NCBI GenBank assembly: GCA_023451375.1
Contig: JAEXZS010000021.1
Location: forward strand, 1 to 52,806
Direction: 5' to 3'
DNA: 52,806 nt
Origin: Pseudomonadota bacterium
Lineage (GTDB): Bacteria > Pseudomonadota > Alphaproteobacteria > Caulobacterales > Caulobacteraceae
A model generated the notes under the pieces. The model searched no databases. It was not told the DNA's origin and saw only the letters and a list, made by a program, of their open reading frames with translations. Shown here one piece after another: positions 27,756 through 35,898 of this stretch; position 1 is the first letter of the stretch, and each line of letters starts with the position of its first letter. Position numbers and translations under genes: made by a program.

Positions 27756-27889
27756 CCTAACGCGTCAAACCGGCAAAGGTTGACGGCGAATCGACATAGG
27801 CGTCTGAAAGGAACCGTTGCGCGCGGCCCGGACCTCAGGCAGACCGCGCGCCTTCGAAGAAGGATGGCCCGGCGCGCGGGCCTTGCGCA
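27756..27889. promoter_or_regulatory. Divergent otsB/kpsF control region
   Basis: 134 bases separate the divergent starts. It must contain promoters for both operons. An isolated GGAACCGTT occurs near 27810, but the two halves are adjacent rather than 16 bases apart, so it is not an EcfG site. I see nothing else firm. Confidence 0.4.
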
Positions 27890-28882
27890 ATGACCGACAT
27901 CGTCCACTCCTCGCCCGAAGAAATCACCACCATGACCGACCGGGCCCGTGAGGTGATCCGGCTGAACATCGAGGCGCTCGAGGCGCTCGAGCGCTCCATC
28001 GACGTCGCCGTGGCGCGCGCCGCGGACGTGATCATGAGCCGGTCGGGCTATGTCGTCGTCACCGGCATGGGCAAGTCGGGCCATATCGGCAACAAGATCG
28101 CCGCCACGCTCGCCTCCACCGGCACCAACGCCTTCTTCGTCCACCCCGCCGAGATGAGCCACGGCGACCTGGGCATGCTGCGCCCGGACGTGACGGTGAT
28201 CGCCCTGTCCAACTCCGGCGAAAGCCGGGAACTGCGCGATCCCCTGCTGTTCTGCCAGCGCAACGGCATCCCCGTCATCGGCATCACCCAGCGCCCGACC
28301 AGCTTCCTGGGCCGCAACGCCGCCGTCTGCCTGACCATGCCCAAGGTGGCCGAGGCCTGCCCCAACGGCCTGGCGCCGACGACCTCGACCCTCATGAGCC
28401 TGGCGCTGGGCGACGCCCTGGCCATGGTGCTGATGGACCGTCGCGGCTTCACGGCCATGGACTTCGGCCTGCACCATCCGGGCGGCGCCCTGGGCATGAG
28501 CCTGCAGAGCGTGCGCGAATGGATGGGCGACAACGCCGCCGCCCCGGCCAGCGTGCCGCTGACCGCCAGCTTCAGCGACGTGGTCTCCGCCGTCACGGCC
28601 GGCCGCAAGGGCGCCGTCGCCGTGCTCAATCCCGACCAGACCCTGGCGGGGGTCATCACCGACGGCGACATCCGCCGCGCCTTCCAGCGCGACATCACCT
28701 CGGTGCAGGCCGCCGACATCATGAGCAGCAGTCCGATCACCGTCGAGCCCGATGCCCGCATGAGCGACGTCGTCGACCTGCTGACCGCCAACAAGATCGC
28801 CACCCTGTTCATCGTCGAGGACCGCCGCCCGATGGCGATCGTCCACATCGCCGAACTGATGCAGGCGGGCTACGTCGCCTGA
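27890..28882 (+). CDS. kdsD: Arabinose-5-phosphate isomerase (KpsF/KdsD)
   Basis: Converts ribulose-5-phosphate to arabinose-5-phosphate, the precursor of Kdo for LPS or capsule. 330 residues. SIS domain with VVVTGMGKSGHIGNKIAATLASTG, HPAEMSHGDLGML and ALSNSGESREL; then two CBS domains (about 205-325). Heads a polysaccharide operon: the glycosyltransferase starts 4 bases after its stop, so the KpsF type serving surface polysaccharide is possible as well as the housekeeping KdsD role. Confidence 0.93.
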   Translation: MTDIVHSSPEEITTMTDRAREVIRLNIEALEALERSIDVAVARAADVIMSRSGYVVVTGMGKSGHIGNKIAATLASTGTNAFFVHPAEMSHGDLGMLRPDVTVIALSNSGESRELRDPLLFCQRNGIPVIGITQRPTSFLGRNAAVCLTMPKVAEACPNGLAPTTSTLMSLALGDALAMVLMDRRGFTAMDFGLHHPGGALGMSLQSVREWMGDNAAAPASVPLTASFSDVVSAVTAGRKGAVAVLNPDQTLAGVITDGDIRRAFQRDITSVQAADIMSSSPITVEPDARMSDVVDLLTANKIATLFIVEDRRPMAIVHIAELMQAGYVA

Positions 28883-28886
28883 ACCG

Positions 28887-30167
28887 ATGAGGATTCTCTA
28901 CGACGTCTCCCGGCTGCTGAGCCGCGCCGAACGGACCGCGCCCACCGGCGTGGACCGGGTCTGCCTGGCCTACGCCGAATGGCTGGCCTCCCGTCCCGAC
29001 GTGGTGATGATCCCGGTGCGGGGCCGCAAGGGGCGGCTCGTCACCGTCGACCCGGCCTGGTTCCGCGACTTCGTCGCCGGTCTGCGCGCGCGGTGGGACG
29101 GCCGCGCGACCAATGGCGCGGCCAGGCATGAGGCCAGGCTGCTGGCGGCGCTGACCCATGATCGCCGGCCGGCCGAATCGGTGATCTGTCCTCCGCCGGA
29201 GCCGGGGACCAAGCCGGCCAAGGACAAGCCGCGCGTGCTGCGGCAGTTCTTCCGATCCCGCCACGCCGCGCCTCTGCCCGCCGCCGACGTCTACCTCAAC
29301 GTCGGGCACACCACCTTGCACGACGCGGCCGCGCTCCAGGACCTGGAACGGACCGGTGTCGATCGGGTGGTGATGATCCACGACCTGATCCCCATCACCC
29401 ATCCGGAATTCTGTCGGCCGGGCGATTCGGAAAAGCATCGCGCCCGCGTGGTCCACGCCCTGCGGCACGCCACCGCCATTCTGGTCAATTCGCAGCATAC
29501 CGCCGATGAACTCGTTCTGTTCGCGGAACGGGAAGGGCTGACCCCGCCGCCGGTCCGGGTGGCCCACCTGGGGATTGAGACGGTCTTCACGTCCGGAGAC
29601 GCCATCCGCTCCAGCCGGCCTTATTTCATCCATGTCGGCACGATCGAAGCCCGGAAGAACCTGGCCCAGCTGCTCACCCTATGGCGTCGGCTGGAGGAGC
29701 GGCTGGGCGACCGGACGCCGTCGCTCGTGCTCGTGGGCCGCTACGGCTGGGAGAACGAGGCCGTCCTCGACCATCTCCAGCGCTCGCCCAACCTGCGCGG
29801 CGTGGTCCACCAGGCCGAGAACCTGTCGGACGACGCCCTGGTGAAGCTGATGCGCGGCGCGCGCGCCGTCCTGGCTCCCTCGGCCGTCGAAGGCTTCGAC
29901 CTGCCGGCCGTGGAGGCGCGCGCCCTCGGGGCCTCCCTGATCGCTTCGGACATCCCTCCGCATCGCGAGCTGACGCCGGACGCCGAGCTGATCGATCCGC
30001 TGGACGGACTGGGTTGGCTTCAGGCGATCGAGCGCGCGGCCCTCACCCCTCCGCCGCCCCGGCCGGCCTATCAGCCGCCGCGGTGGGCCGATCACTTCCG
30101 CATCGTCGCCGACACGCTCGCCCTTAAGCGGGACGGGGGTCTGGCGGGGGATCGCCAAGGCCTGTAA
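28887..30167 (+). CDS. GT4-type glycosyltransferase
   Basis: 426 residues, GT-B fold. N-terminal RILYDVSRLLSR with PTGVDRVCLAYAEWL; mid motif MIHDLIPITHPEF; C-terminal domain starts at HVGTIEARKNLAQLL; the donor-site motif is SAVEGFDLPAVEARALGA with the E-x7-E pair. Probably adds a sugar to a surface polysaccharide, given kdsD upstream and a Wza-type exporter 31 bases downstream. Donor and acceptor unknown. Confidence 0.9.
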   Translation: MRILYDVSRLLSRAERTAPTGVDRVCLAYAEWLASRPDVVMIPVRGRKGRLVTVDPAWFRDFVAGLRARWDGRATNGAARHEARLLAALTHDRRPAESVICPPPEPGTKPAKDKPRVLRQFFRSRHAAPLPAADVYLNVGHTTLHDAAALQDLERTGVDRVVMIHDLIPITHPEFCRPGDSEKHRARVVHALRHATAILVNSQHTADELVLFAEREGLTPPPVRVAHLGIETVFTSGDAIRSSRPYFIHVGTIEARKNLAQLLTLWRRLEERLGDRTPSLVLVGRYGWENEAVLDHLQRSPNLRGVVHQAENLSDDALVKLMRGARAVLAPSAVEGFDLPAVEARALGASLIASDIPPHRELTPDAELIDPLDGLGWLQAIERAALTPPPPRPAYQPPRWADHFRIVADTLALKRDGGLAGDRQGL

Positions 30168-30198
30168 TCACGTCCTCGAACGAAAGCTCGCCTTTGTG

Positions 30199-31356
30199 AT
30201 GACACGCAGAATCCTCTCGCTGACTATCGCCGCCGTCCTGAGCGGCTGCTCGACCCTGCCGCGCGACGGCCCCTCGGGGGCGTCCGTGAACCAGGGCGCG
30301 ACTACGGCCGAGGCGCTCGGCAGCTATGCGCTGGTGCCGCTGACCTATGAAGTCACCGAGCGAATCAAGGCGGTGCCGGCCCAGTTCTTCGGCACCCTGG
30401 CCACGGCCGGAAGCGAACTGCCCGTCGACGTGATCGGCCAAGGCGACACCCTGGCTGTTTCCATCTTCGACCCGAGCGGCTCTCTGTTCGGCGGCGGTAG
30501 CGGCGGCGGCGCCGCCGCGCGCATCGAAGGCGGCTCACAGGGTTTTCCCGGCGTGGTGGTGGACCGCAACGGCGCGGTCTCCATCCCCTTCGCCGGCCAG
30601 GTCCCCGTGGTCGGTCTGACCACGACCCAGGCCGCCGCCGCGATCCGTCGCGCGCTCGTGGGCAAGGTGGCCAATCCCCAGGTGCTGGTCTCCATCGCCC
30701 AGAATGTCTCGAACAGCGTCAACGTGCTCGGCGACGTGAAGCAGCCGGGGCGCGCGCCGCTGGGGGTGAACAGCGATCGCATCCTCGACGTCCTGGCGGC
30801 CGCGGGCGGGTCCGCCCGCCCGACCGACGATCTGATCATCAACATCCAGCGCGACGGCCGCACCTACACCGCGCCCCTGTCGGTGGTCACGACCGAAATG
30901 GGCGAGAATGTGCGTCTGCAGCGCGGCGACGTGATCAACGTCCTCTACAAGCCGCGGCGCTTCTCGACCTTCGGCGCCCTCAACGCGGTGACGCAGGTCG
31001 ACATGCCCGCCGGACCGATGACCCTGACCGGGGCCATGTCGCGGGTGGGCGGCCTGAACACGAACACGGCCAATCCGCGTCGGGTCATGATCTTCCGGTT
31101 CGAGCGCCCCGAAGTCGCCCAGGCTCTGGGCGTGCGCCAGCCGCCGACGCCGCGCGGCGTGCCGATCGTCTATGAGCTCGACTTCAACGACGCCGCCAGC
31201 GTCTTCGCCGCCACCAACATGCAGATCGTGCCGGAAGACGTGATCTACGTGCCGCTGGCCGGCGCCGCGGAAGCGCGCAAGTTCTTCGAGGTCGTGCAAT
31301 CCCTGACGCGCGTGATCTACGACGTGTCCGTCACCAGCACGCTGAACACGGACTGA
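30199..31356 (+). CDS. Polysaccharide export outer-membrane lipoprotein (Wza/KpsD-type)
   Basis: 385 residues. Lipoprotein signal with lipobox VLSGC (Cys about residue 18). A Poly_export domain (VIGQGDTLAVSIFDPSG; VVDRNGAVSIPFAGQVPV) and two SLBB-like regions follow (VNVLGDVKQPGRAPL; MTLTGAMSRVGGL). It forms the outer-membrane channel of a polysaccharide exporter. I used the ATG at 30199; a GTG at 30196 precedes it. Its stop overlaps the next ATG (TGATG). No Wzc-type kinase or polymerase lies in the window. Confidence 0.92.
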   Translation: MTRRILSLTIAAVLSGCSTLPRDGPSGASVNQGATTAEALGSYALVPLTYEVTERIKAVPAQFFGTLATAGSELPVDVIGQGDTLAVSIFDPSGSLFGGGSGGGAAARIEGGSQGFPGVVVDRNGAVSIPFAGQVPVVGLTTTQAAAAIRRALVGKVANPQVLVSIAQNVSNSVNVLGDVKQPGRAPLGVNSDRILDVLAAAGGSARPTDDLIINIQRDGRTYTAPLSVVTTEMGENVRLQRGDVINVLYKPRRFSTFGALNAVTQVDMPAGPMTLTGAMSRVGGLNTNTANPRRVMIFRFERPEVAQALGVRQPPTPRGVPIVYELDFNDAASVFAATNMQIVPEDVIYVPLAGAAEARKFFEVVQSLTRVIYDVSVTSTLNTD

Positions 31357-31916
31357 TGAAGGTCTGGAGTCGTTGGCGCGCCCTCCTGGCCAGGTCCGGC
31401 GGGGCGCCGGCGACATCCCTCGTCGAACCGACGGAAGATCCGTTCGCGGCGCCGGGCGCGCCTGTGCGTTCCACGGAGCCGACCGCGCTTCAGGCCGTGC
31501 TGGATCAGGTGGAGGCGACCGCGTTGGCGATCTACGTCGCCCATGGCCTGCCGGATCGGAGCGGACACTACGCCCGTCATCCCCAGAGCGGCGCCTGGGC
31601 GTTCATCGCCGAGGACCTGACCCCGCTGGAACGGTTCGCGCTGGTGGAAGCCAACCCGCCTGAGGACGGTTGGCGCTTCGGCCGCCTGCAGGACATCGGC
31701 CTGCATTCCGACGATGCGTCGCTCCAGGCCGCCGGGGTCCTGCTGGAGGGCGTGGCGGCGATGCGGTCCTGCCGCTCCGGCTCGATGACCGAGGACGACC
31801 TCCTCAGGGCCCTCAGGCTGGGCGAGGCTTGGCGGGCGGTGCGGGACGGCCAGGCGCCGGCGTCGGCGTCCCTGGGCCTGACCGCGCCGGAGGACGAGCC
31901 GCCGGCGCGTGGCTGA
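31356..31916 (+). CDS. Hypothetical protein of the polysaccharide operon
   Basis: 186 residues, start set by the TGATG overlap with the export gene. No signal peptide or membrane helix; a Pro-rich N-terminus, then a helical Glu/Leu-rich body (EDLTPLERFALVEANPP; SMTEDDLLRALRLGEAWR). I recognise no domain. Tight coupling to the exporter suggests a role in polysaccharide assembly or its regulation. It ends two bases from the convergent OmpA-like gene. Confidence 0.65.
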   Translation: MKVWSRWRALLARSGGAPATSLVEPTEDPFAAPGAPVRSTEPTALQAVLDQVEATALAIYVAHGLPDRSGHYARHPQSGAWAFIAEDLTPLERFALVEANPPEDGWRFGRLQDIGLHSDDASLQAAGVLLEGVAAMRSCRSGSMTEDDLLRALRLGEAWRAVRDGQAPASASLGLTAPEDEPPARG

Positions 31917-31918
31917 GG

Positions 31919-32377
31919 TCAGCGGGGGCGGGCCTCGATCAGGACCTCGGTGCGGCGGCGGAGCGGGGCGTTGGCGCCGGCGGCGGTGGTGGCGCCCGCG
32001 TCGCCGGCGGCCTGAACCTCGAACACAGGGGCGGGCAATCCGGCCGCCTCCAGCGCCGTGGTCACCGCCTGCGCGCGCCTTTCCGACAGATTGAGGTTGG
32101 CCGTGGCCCCGCCCTGGGCGTCGGCCAGGCCCAGGACCCGCACCCGGTCCACCCGGCAGGCGGCCGCCTTCGCCGCGCTCATCCGCACCGCCTCCGCCGC
32201 CACGGGCGTGAGCTCGGCCTGATCGGTCGCGAAATAGATGTCGAACCGGATCGGCGCGCAGTCTGCATCCGCGACGATCATGTCCCTGTCCGGCCGGCTC
32301 GCGCAGCCCGCCAGCACCAGCGCCGCCATCGCGGCCATTCCCATGTGAAGTCTCAAAAGCCCCTCCGTCGCGGTCAT
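31919..32377 (-). CDS. OmpA-family (peptidoglycan-binding) lipoprotein
   Basis: 152 residues from the ATG at 32377, which supplies an Arg before the hydrophobic stretch; an ATG at 32344 is an alternative. Lipobox LVLAGC. The OmpA-like domain shows IRFDIYFATDQAELTP, a VRVLGLADAQGG strand-turn and NLNLSERRAQAV. These domains bind diaminopimelate of peptidoglycan. The start lies just after the terminator of the preceding gene and has no clear ribosome-binding site, so its expression signal is unclear. Confidence 0.8.
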   Translation of the reverse strand: MTATEGLLRLHMGMAAMAALVLAGCASRPDRDMIVADADCAPIRFDIYFATDQAELTPVAAEAVRMSAAKAAACRVDRVRVLGLADAQGGATANLNLSERRAQAVTTALEAAGLPAPVFEVQAAGDAGATTAAGANAPLRRRTEVLIEARPR

Positions 32378-32383
32378 GAAAAA

Positions 32384-32409
32384 GGCGGCCCGTCGTTCGA
32401 CGAGCCGCC
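32384..32409 (-). terminator. Rho-independent terminator of the glycine-zipper gene
   Basis: Stem GGCGGC/GCCGCC with an inner CGTC/GACG stem, a one-base mismatch between them and a four-base loop. It is followed on the minus strand by a run of five T. It lies about 37 bases after the stop of the glycine-zipper lipoprotein gene. Confidence 0.8.
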
Positions 32410-32445
32410 CGTCTTCATCAGCGCGTCCTCGCGCCGAAGATCGGC

Positions 32446-32796
32446 TCAGTACCGGCGCTGCCCGTTGTCCCAGTAGCACTCGTCCTGACGATTGTCGTAG
32501 CAGTAGTAGTACCGGCCTTGGCTGTCGCGGTAGCGCTGCTGGTTGGCGCGGTCCTGGTTGGAGCCGCGGATGGCGCCGGCGGCGCCGCCCAGGGCGCCGC
32601 CGATCAGGGCGCCGGTCGCCGCATTGCCGCCGCCGACGTTGTTGCCGACGATGGCGCCGGCGACCGCGCCGAGCCCGGCGCCGATGGCGCCTTGGTGAAC
32701 CGTCTGGTTCGAGCCGCCGTTGTAGCCGTAGGGGTCGCTGGCGCAGGCCGAAGCCAGCAGACCGGCGCCTGCGATCGCGATAATCGCCTTGTTCAT
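32446..32796 (-). CDS. Glycine-zipper outer-membrane lipoprotein
   Basis: 116 residues; start at 32796 with a strong GAGGAGA site. Lipobox LASAC (Cys about 18). A glycine zipper runs through about residues 37-76 (GAIGAGLGAVAGAIVGNN; GALIGGALGGAAGAI), then a Tyr/Asp/Cys-rich C-terminus with two Cys. Members such as OsmB/SlyB-like proteins affect envelope stability under stress. An EcfG-type promoter lies at 32840-32864. Confidence 0.85.
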   Translation of the reverse strand: MNKAIIAIAGAGLLASACASDPYGYNGGSNQTVHQGAIGAGLGAVAGAIVGNNVGGGNAATGALIGGALGGAAGAIRGSNQDRANQQRYRDSQGRYYYCYDNRQDECYWDNGQRRY

Positions 32797-32839
32797 GATG
32801 TCTCTCCTCGAAATCCGTTGCTTTCGCCCTGACGACGAA

Positions 32840-32864
32840 AACGTGAGATAGGCTTCGCGGTTCC
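32840..32864 (-). promoter_or_regulatory. EcfG/SigT-type promoter of the glycine-zipper lipoprotein
   Basis: On the minus strand GGAAC, 16 bases, CGTT: an exact consensus match. The -10 element ends 43 bases before the ATG, implying a leader of about 36 nt. It is divergent to a second such promoter at 32914-32938. Confidence 0.75.
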
Positions 32865-32913
32865 AGCGACCATGACGCAAAGGCGGATATATGGCGAAGC
32901 TTCCCATGAAAGC

Positions 32914-32938
32914 GGAACGGCGCGCGGCGCGGAGCGTT
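32914..32938 (+). promoter_or_regulatory. EcfG/SigT-type promoter of the lipid kinase operon
   Basis: GGAAC, 16 bases, CGTT on the plus strand, an exact match. Only eight bases separate the -10 element from the ATG at 32947, so transcription would begin at or next to that ATG (leaderless) or the true start is the ATG at 33034. Confidence 0.65.
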
Positions 32939-32946
32939 CGGCGGGC

Positions 32947-33888
32947 ATGACAGACGCCTTACCTTCCGACGTCGCGACCCCTTCGGCGCCGAAAGGCGGG
33001 CTGACGCCCCATACGCCCCTGCGGCGGGCCGTCATGCTGGTGAACCCCCTGTCGGGCGGCGTCGGCGCGCGCGCGGCCGAGGAAGCCGAGGCGATCCTGG
33101 CCGACTATGACCTGGACGCGGACGTGGTGGTGCTGGAAGGCGGCGACTTCGATGAAGCGATCACCTGCGCCTTCAAGGCGAAGCCCGACGTCATATTGGT
33201 CTTGGCCGGCGACGGGACGGCCCGATCGGTGGCGTCGCGCGCCCGGCCCGACGGGCCGATGATCGCGCCCCTGCCCGGGGGAACCATGAACATGCTGCCC
33301 CGGGCGCTGTATGGAACGGCGGACTGGAGGGCGGCCTTGCGCCTCGCCCTGGAGGAGGGGGAGCCGCAATTCGTATCCGGCGGCGAGGTGGAGGGGGAGT
33401 ATTTCTATTGCGCCGCCATCCTGGGTTCTCCCGCCCTGTGGGCCCCGGCGCGAGAGGCGATGCGAACCGGCAAGGTCCGTCTGGCCTGGCAATATGCCCG
33501 GCGGGCGCTGAAGCGGGCCTTCACCGGCCGCCTGCGCTTCACCCTGGACGACGGTGATCGACGCCGCGCGGAGGCGCTGGTGCTGATCAGTCCCATGATC
33601 TCCCGCGCCATGGACGAGCCCGTGGGGCTGGAGGCCGCGGCGATGGACCCCTCGGACGCGGCCCAGGCCTTCCGCCTGGCGGCCACCGCGCTTTTCAGCG
33701 ACTGGCGTCATGACCCGTCGGTCACCACCAGACCGGCCCGGCGGATCCAGGTTCGCGCCCGGTCGAAGATTCCCGCCGTGATCGACGGCGAACCCATTCT
33801 GCTGAGGCCTGAAGTCACGGTGAAGTTCACGCCCAAAGCCTTCCGCGCCCTGACGCCGAAACCGCCGGCGGCCGAGGACAGCGTCTGA
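32947..33888 (+). CDS. Diacylglycerol kinase-family lipid kinase
   Basis: 313 residues from ATG 32947, 284 from ATG 33034. DAGK catalytic domain (PF00781 type): VMLVNPLSGGVG, VILVLAGDGTARSVAS (equivalent of the GGDGT loop) and APLPGGTMNMLPRALYG. These enzymes phosphorylate diacylglycerol, sphingosine-like or related lipids; substrate not predictable. Expression should follow the general stress response, given the promoter at 32914. Its stop overlaps the ATG of the metallophosphoesterase gene. Confidence 0.88.
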   Translation: MTDALPSDVATPSAPKGGLTPHTPLRRAVMLVNPLSGGVGARAAEEAEAILADYDLDADVVVLEGGDFDEAITCAFKAKPDVILVLAGDGTARSVASRARPDGPMIAPLPGGTMNMLPRALYGTADWRAALRLALEEGEPQFVSGGEVEGEYFYCAAILGSPALWAPAREAMRTGKVRLAWQYARRALKRAFTGRLRFTLDDGDRRRAEALVLISPMISRAMDEPVGLEAAAMDPSDAAQAFRLAATALFSDWRHDPSVTTRPARRIQVRARSKIPAVIDGEPILLRPEVTVKFTPKAFRALTPKPPAAEDSV

Positions 33889-34739
33889 TGGGGCGCATTC
33901 TTCAGTTCTCCGATGTCCATTTCGGCTGCGAGCACGCGCGCGCCTGCGCCGCCGCGCTGGAATACGCGCACGCGACGCCGAACGATCTGGTTCTGATCAC
34001 CGGCGACATCACCCAGAAGGGCTATCCCGACGAATTCCGGGCGGCGGGGGAATGGATGCGGGCCATGCCCGAGCCGCGCTTCGTCATCGTCGGCAATCAC
34101 GACGTGCCGTACTGGAACGCCGTCGCGCGGGTGCTGCACCCCTGGCGGGCGTTCGAAACCGCGACGGGCTTCCCCGCCCATGACGGCCAGTTCAAGAGCG
34201 ATCAGGTCATGGTGCGCGGGGTGGTGACCGCGCGCGGCTGGCAGGCGCGGCCCAATTGGTCGAAGGGCGTCATCGATCTGGATCAGACGCGGCGCGCGGC
34301 GGAAGCGCTGCGGCAGGCGCCGATCGGGGCGCTGCGCGTCTTGGCCTGCCACCACCCGCTGATCGAGATGATCGGCACGCCCATGACGGGCGAGGTCAAG
34401 CGCGGCGACGAGGCCGCCCTGATCTTCGCCGAGGCCGGGGTCGATCTGATCATGACCGGCCATGTCCATGTGCCGTTCGCCATGGCGATCCCGCTGGCGG
34501 ACAAATGCTCTTACGCCGTCGGCTGCGGGACCCTGTCGCATCGCGAGCGGGGCTCGCCCCCCGGGTTCAACCAGATCGACTGGGACGCCAAGATGATCAC
34601 CGTGACCGCCTTCGCCTGGGATGGGACGCGGTTCTGTTCCCATCAGGTCTGGCGCCTGCCGCGTCGCCAGGACACCCGCCGGGCCGCCACGGCGCCGGAT
34701 CCGCAACGGCCCGGCGAACGGGAGAAGGCCGCCATCTGA
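33888..34739 (+). CDS. Calcineurin-like metallophosphoesterase
   Basis: 283 residues. All metal-site motifs are present: FSDVHFG, LITGDITQKG, VGNHD, LACHHPL and TGHVHVP. It resembles the CpdA/class III cyclic nucleotide phosphodiesterase and UDP-diacylglucosamine hydrolase group. Translationally coupled (TGATG) to the lipid kinase, so a phospholipid substrate is an attractive but unproven idea. A strong terminator follows. Confidence 0.9.
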   Translation: MGRILQFSDVHFGCEHARACAAALEYAHATPNDLVLITGDITQKGYPDEFRAAGEWMRAMPEPRFVIVGNHDVPYWNAVARVLHPWRAFETATGFPAHDGQFKSDQVMVRGVVTARGWQARPNWSKGVIDLDQTRRAAEALRQAPIGALRVLACHHPLIEMIGTPMTGEVKRGDEAALIFAEAGVDLIMTGHVHVPFAMAIPLADKCSYAVGCGTLSHRERGSPPGFNQIDWDAKMITVTAFAWDGTRFCSHQVWRLPRRQDTRRAATAPDPQRPGEREKAAI

Positions 34740-34758
34740 GCATCGTCGCCGCATGCAG

Positions 34759-34788
34759 AAAGGGCCGGAACCCAGGTTCCGGCCCTTT
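34759..34788. terminator. Bidirectional terminator
   Basis: A near-perfect hairpin (AAAGGGCCGGAAC pairing with GTTCCGGCCCTTT, four-base loop) between the phosphoesterase gene and the convergent DUF1328 gene. T-rich tails are weak on both sides (TTTCGTCT and TTTCTGC). Confidence 0.8.
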
Positions 34789-34810
34789 CGTCTGTCTTGC
34801 TGATCGGCCG

Positions 34811-34987
34811 CTATATGCGCGTGCCGCGTCCACGCAGTCCGCCGGCCACCAGGGCGATGACGAACAGGATGATCGCCACCACGGCGATGAACTTGGCGAT
34901 TTCGAACGAGAAGTTCGCAATACCGCCGAAGCCAAGGACGGCCGCGACCAAGGCCACGACCAGGAAAATAATGGCCCAACGAATCAT
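34811..34987 (-). CDS. DUF1328 small membrane protein
   Basis: 58 residues, start at 34987 with AGGAGG seven or so bases upstream. Two hydrophobic helices (about 4-22 and 30-50) ending GGLRGRGTRI. DUF1328/YtjA-type peptides are widespread in proteobacteria, with no settled function. An EcfG-type promoter at 35053-35077 places it in the stress regulon. Confidence 0.9.
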   Translation of the reverse strand: MIRWAIIFLVVALVAAVLGFGGIANFSFEIAKFIAVVAIILFVIALVAGGLRGRGTRI

Positions 34988-35052
34988 GGCCCGGTCCTCC
35001 TGAAGTTGTTGTTGCGACAAAGTCGGGAGAGCTTCCCTTCCGTCAAAATAAC

Positions 35053-35077
35053 AACGCTTCGAAGACTGCGGCGTTCC
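35053..35077 (-). promoter_or_regulatory. EcfG/SigT-type promoter of the DUF1328 gene
   Basis: On the minus strand GGAAC, 16 bases, CGTT: an exact match. The -10 element ends 65 bases before the ATG at 34987. Confidence 0.72.
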
Positions 35078-35097
35078 CGTCGCGCGAACCGCGATGC

Positions 35098-35502
35098 TTA
35101 CCGCCGGCGACGATAGCCGCGTTGGTCCAGCTTGCGCTCCGTCACCATGCTGGCGACGATCGCGGCCAGGGCCGGATTGCGCAGCAGCAGGAACAGGGCG
35201 CCCAGCCCGCCCACGGCGCCGATGATCGGGCGCTCGCGCACGATGTGGACCACCTTGCCGATAAGCCCTTCGTGTTCGTCATCGCCGTCCTCGTCATCGT
35301 GAGCGCCGCCCTTCAGGAAGACCAGCGCGGTGACCAGGGCGACGGCGGCGAACAGGCCGAAGGTGACGGCGGCGGCGCCCAGCGGCGTCATCGCCAGGCT
35401 GAGGGCGTAGAACAGCGCCAGCCCCAGGAAGACCACGGCCAGGAAGACGCTGGCGGCGACGACGCTGGTCGCCACCAGCCGCTTGACGATGCCCTTGAAC
35501 AT
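35098..35502 (-). CDS. Phage-holin-family (YqjE-like) membrane protein
   Basis: 134 residues. Two long hydrophobic segments (about 10-35 and 42-63), an acidic loop (HDDEDGDDEHE, about 68-78), a third apolar stretch (about 93-115) and a basic tail YRRRR. Despite the family name, such proteins next to DUF883 genes correspond to the enteric yqjDE arrangement and are not phage genes. Its ATG overlaps the DUF883 stop. Confidence 0.8.
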   Translation of the reverse strand: MFKGIVKRLVATSVVAASVFLAVVFLGLALFYALSLAMTPLGAAAVTFGLFAAVALVTALVFLKGGAHDDEDGDDEHEGLIGKVVHIVRERPIIGAVGGLGALFLLLRNPALAAIVASMVTERKLDQRGYRRRR

Positions 35503-35846
35503 CAGCGGCGGCGGCCGGCGAGCAGCATGCCGAGCACCAGGCCGACGCCCAGAGCGATGGCGGTCGACTGCAGCGGGCGCTCCTGCACGCGTTCGACGAC
35601 ATAGCGCTGGGCCTCGTCGAGGCGCTCGGCGGCGTCGTCGTAGTATTCGCGGCCGCGCACCCGGGCCTGCTCGTAGTAGCCGCGCGCCTGTTCGCGCACC
35701 TCGTCGCTCTTGGCGCGCAGGCGGTTCTCCGCCTCGGAGGCCTTCTCGCGCAAGCGCTGCGTCTCCTCGCGCGCGCCGGCCTTCAGATCCTCCTTGAGGG
35801 TCTTCAGGTCGTTCTTGATGTCTTCTCGAGCCTTGGTCGTGGCCAT
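35502..35846 (-). CDS. DUF883 (YqjD/ElaB-like) protein
   Basis: 114 residues; start at 35846 with GGAGCG upstream. Long charged amphipathic helix or coiled coil (about 5-85), then a C-terminal hydrophobic anchor (about 92-110) ending AGRRR. YqjD/ElaB are stationary-phase, membrane-anchored proteins that bind ribosomes in E. coli. First gene of a two-gene operon with the holin-like gene, behind an EcfG-type promoter. Confidence 0.88.
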   Translation of the reverse strand: MATTKAREDIKNDLKTLKEDLKAGAREETQRLREKASEAENRLRAKSDEVREQARGYYEQARVRGREYYDDAAERLDEAQRYVVERVQERPLQSTAIALGVGLVLGMLLAGRRR

Positions 35847-35898
35847 GATGCGCGCTCCGTTCACAAGCTTTGCATTAGAATAGGGAACCCCGATAGCC

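Noticed and set aside
27800..27825. EcfG promoter for kdsD or otsB
   Set aside because: GGAAC and CGTT words are adjacent or overlapping rather than 16-17 bases apart, on both strands.
35098..35502. Holin-family gene as a sign of prophage
   Set aside because: No phage genes are nearby, and the pairing with DUF883 matches the chromosomal yqjDE-like arrangement.
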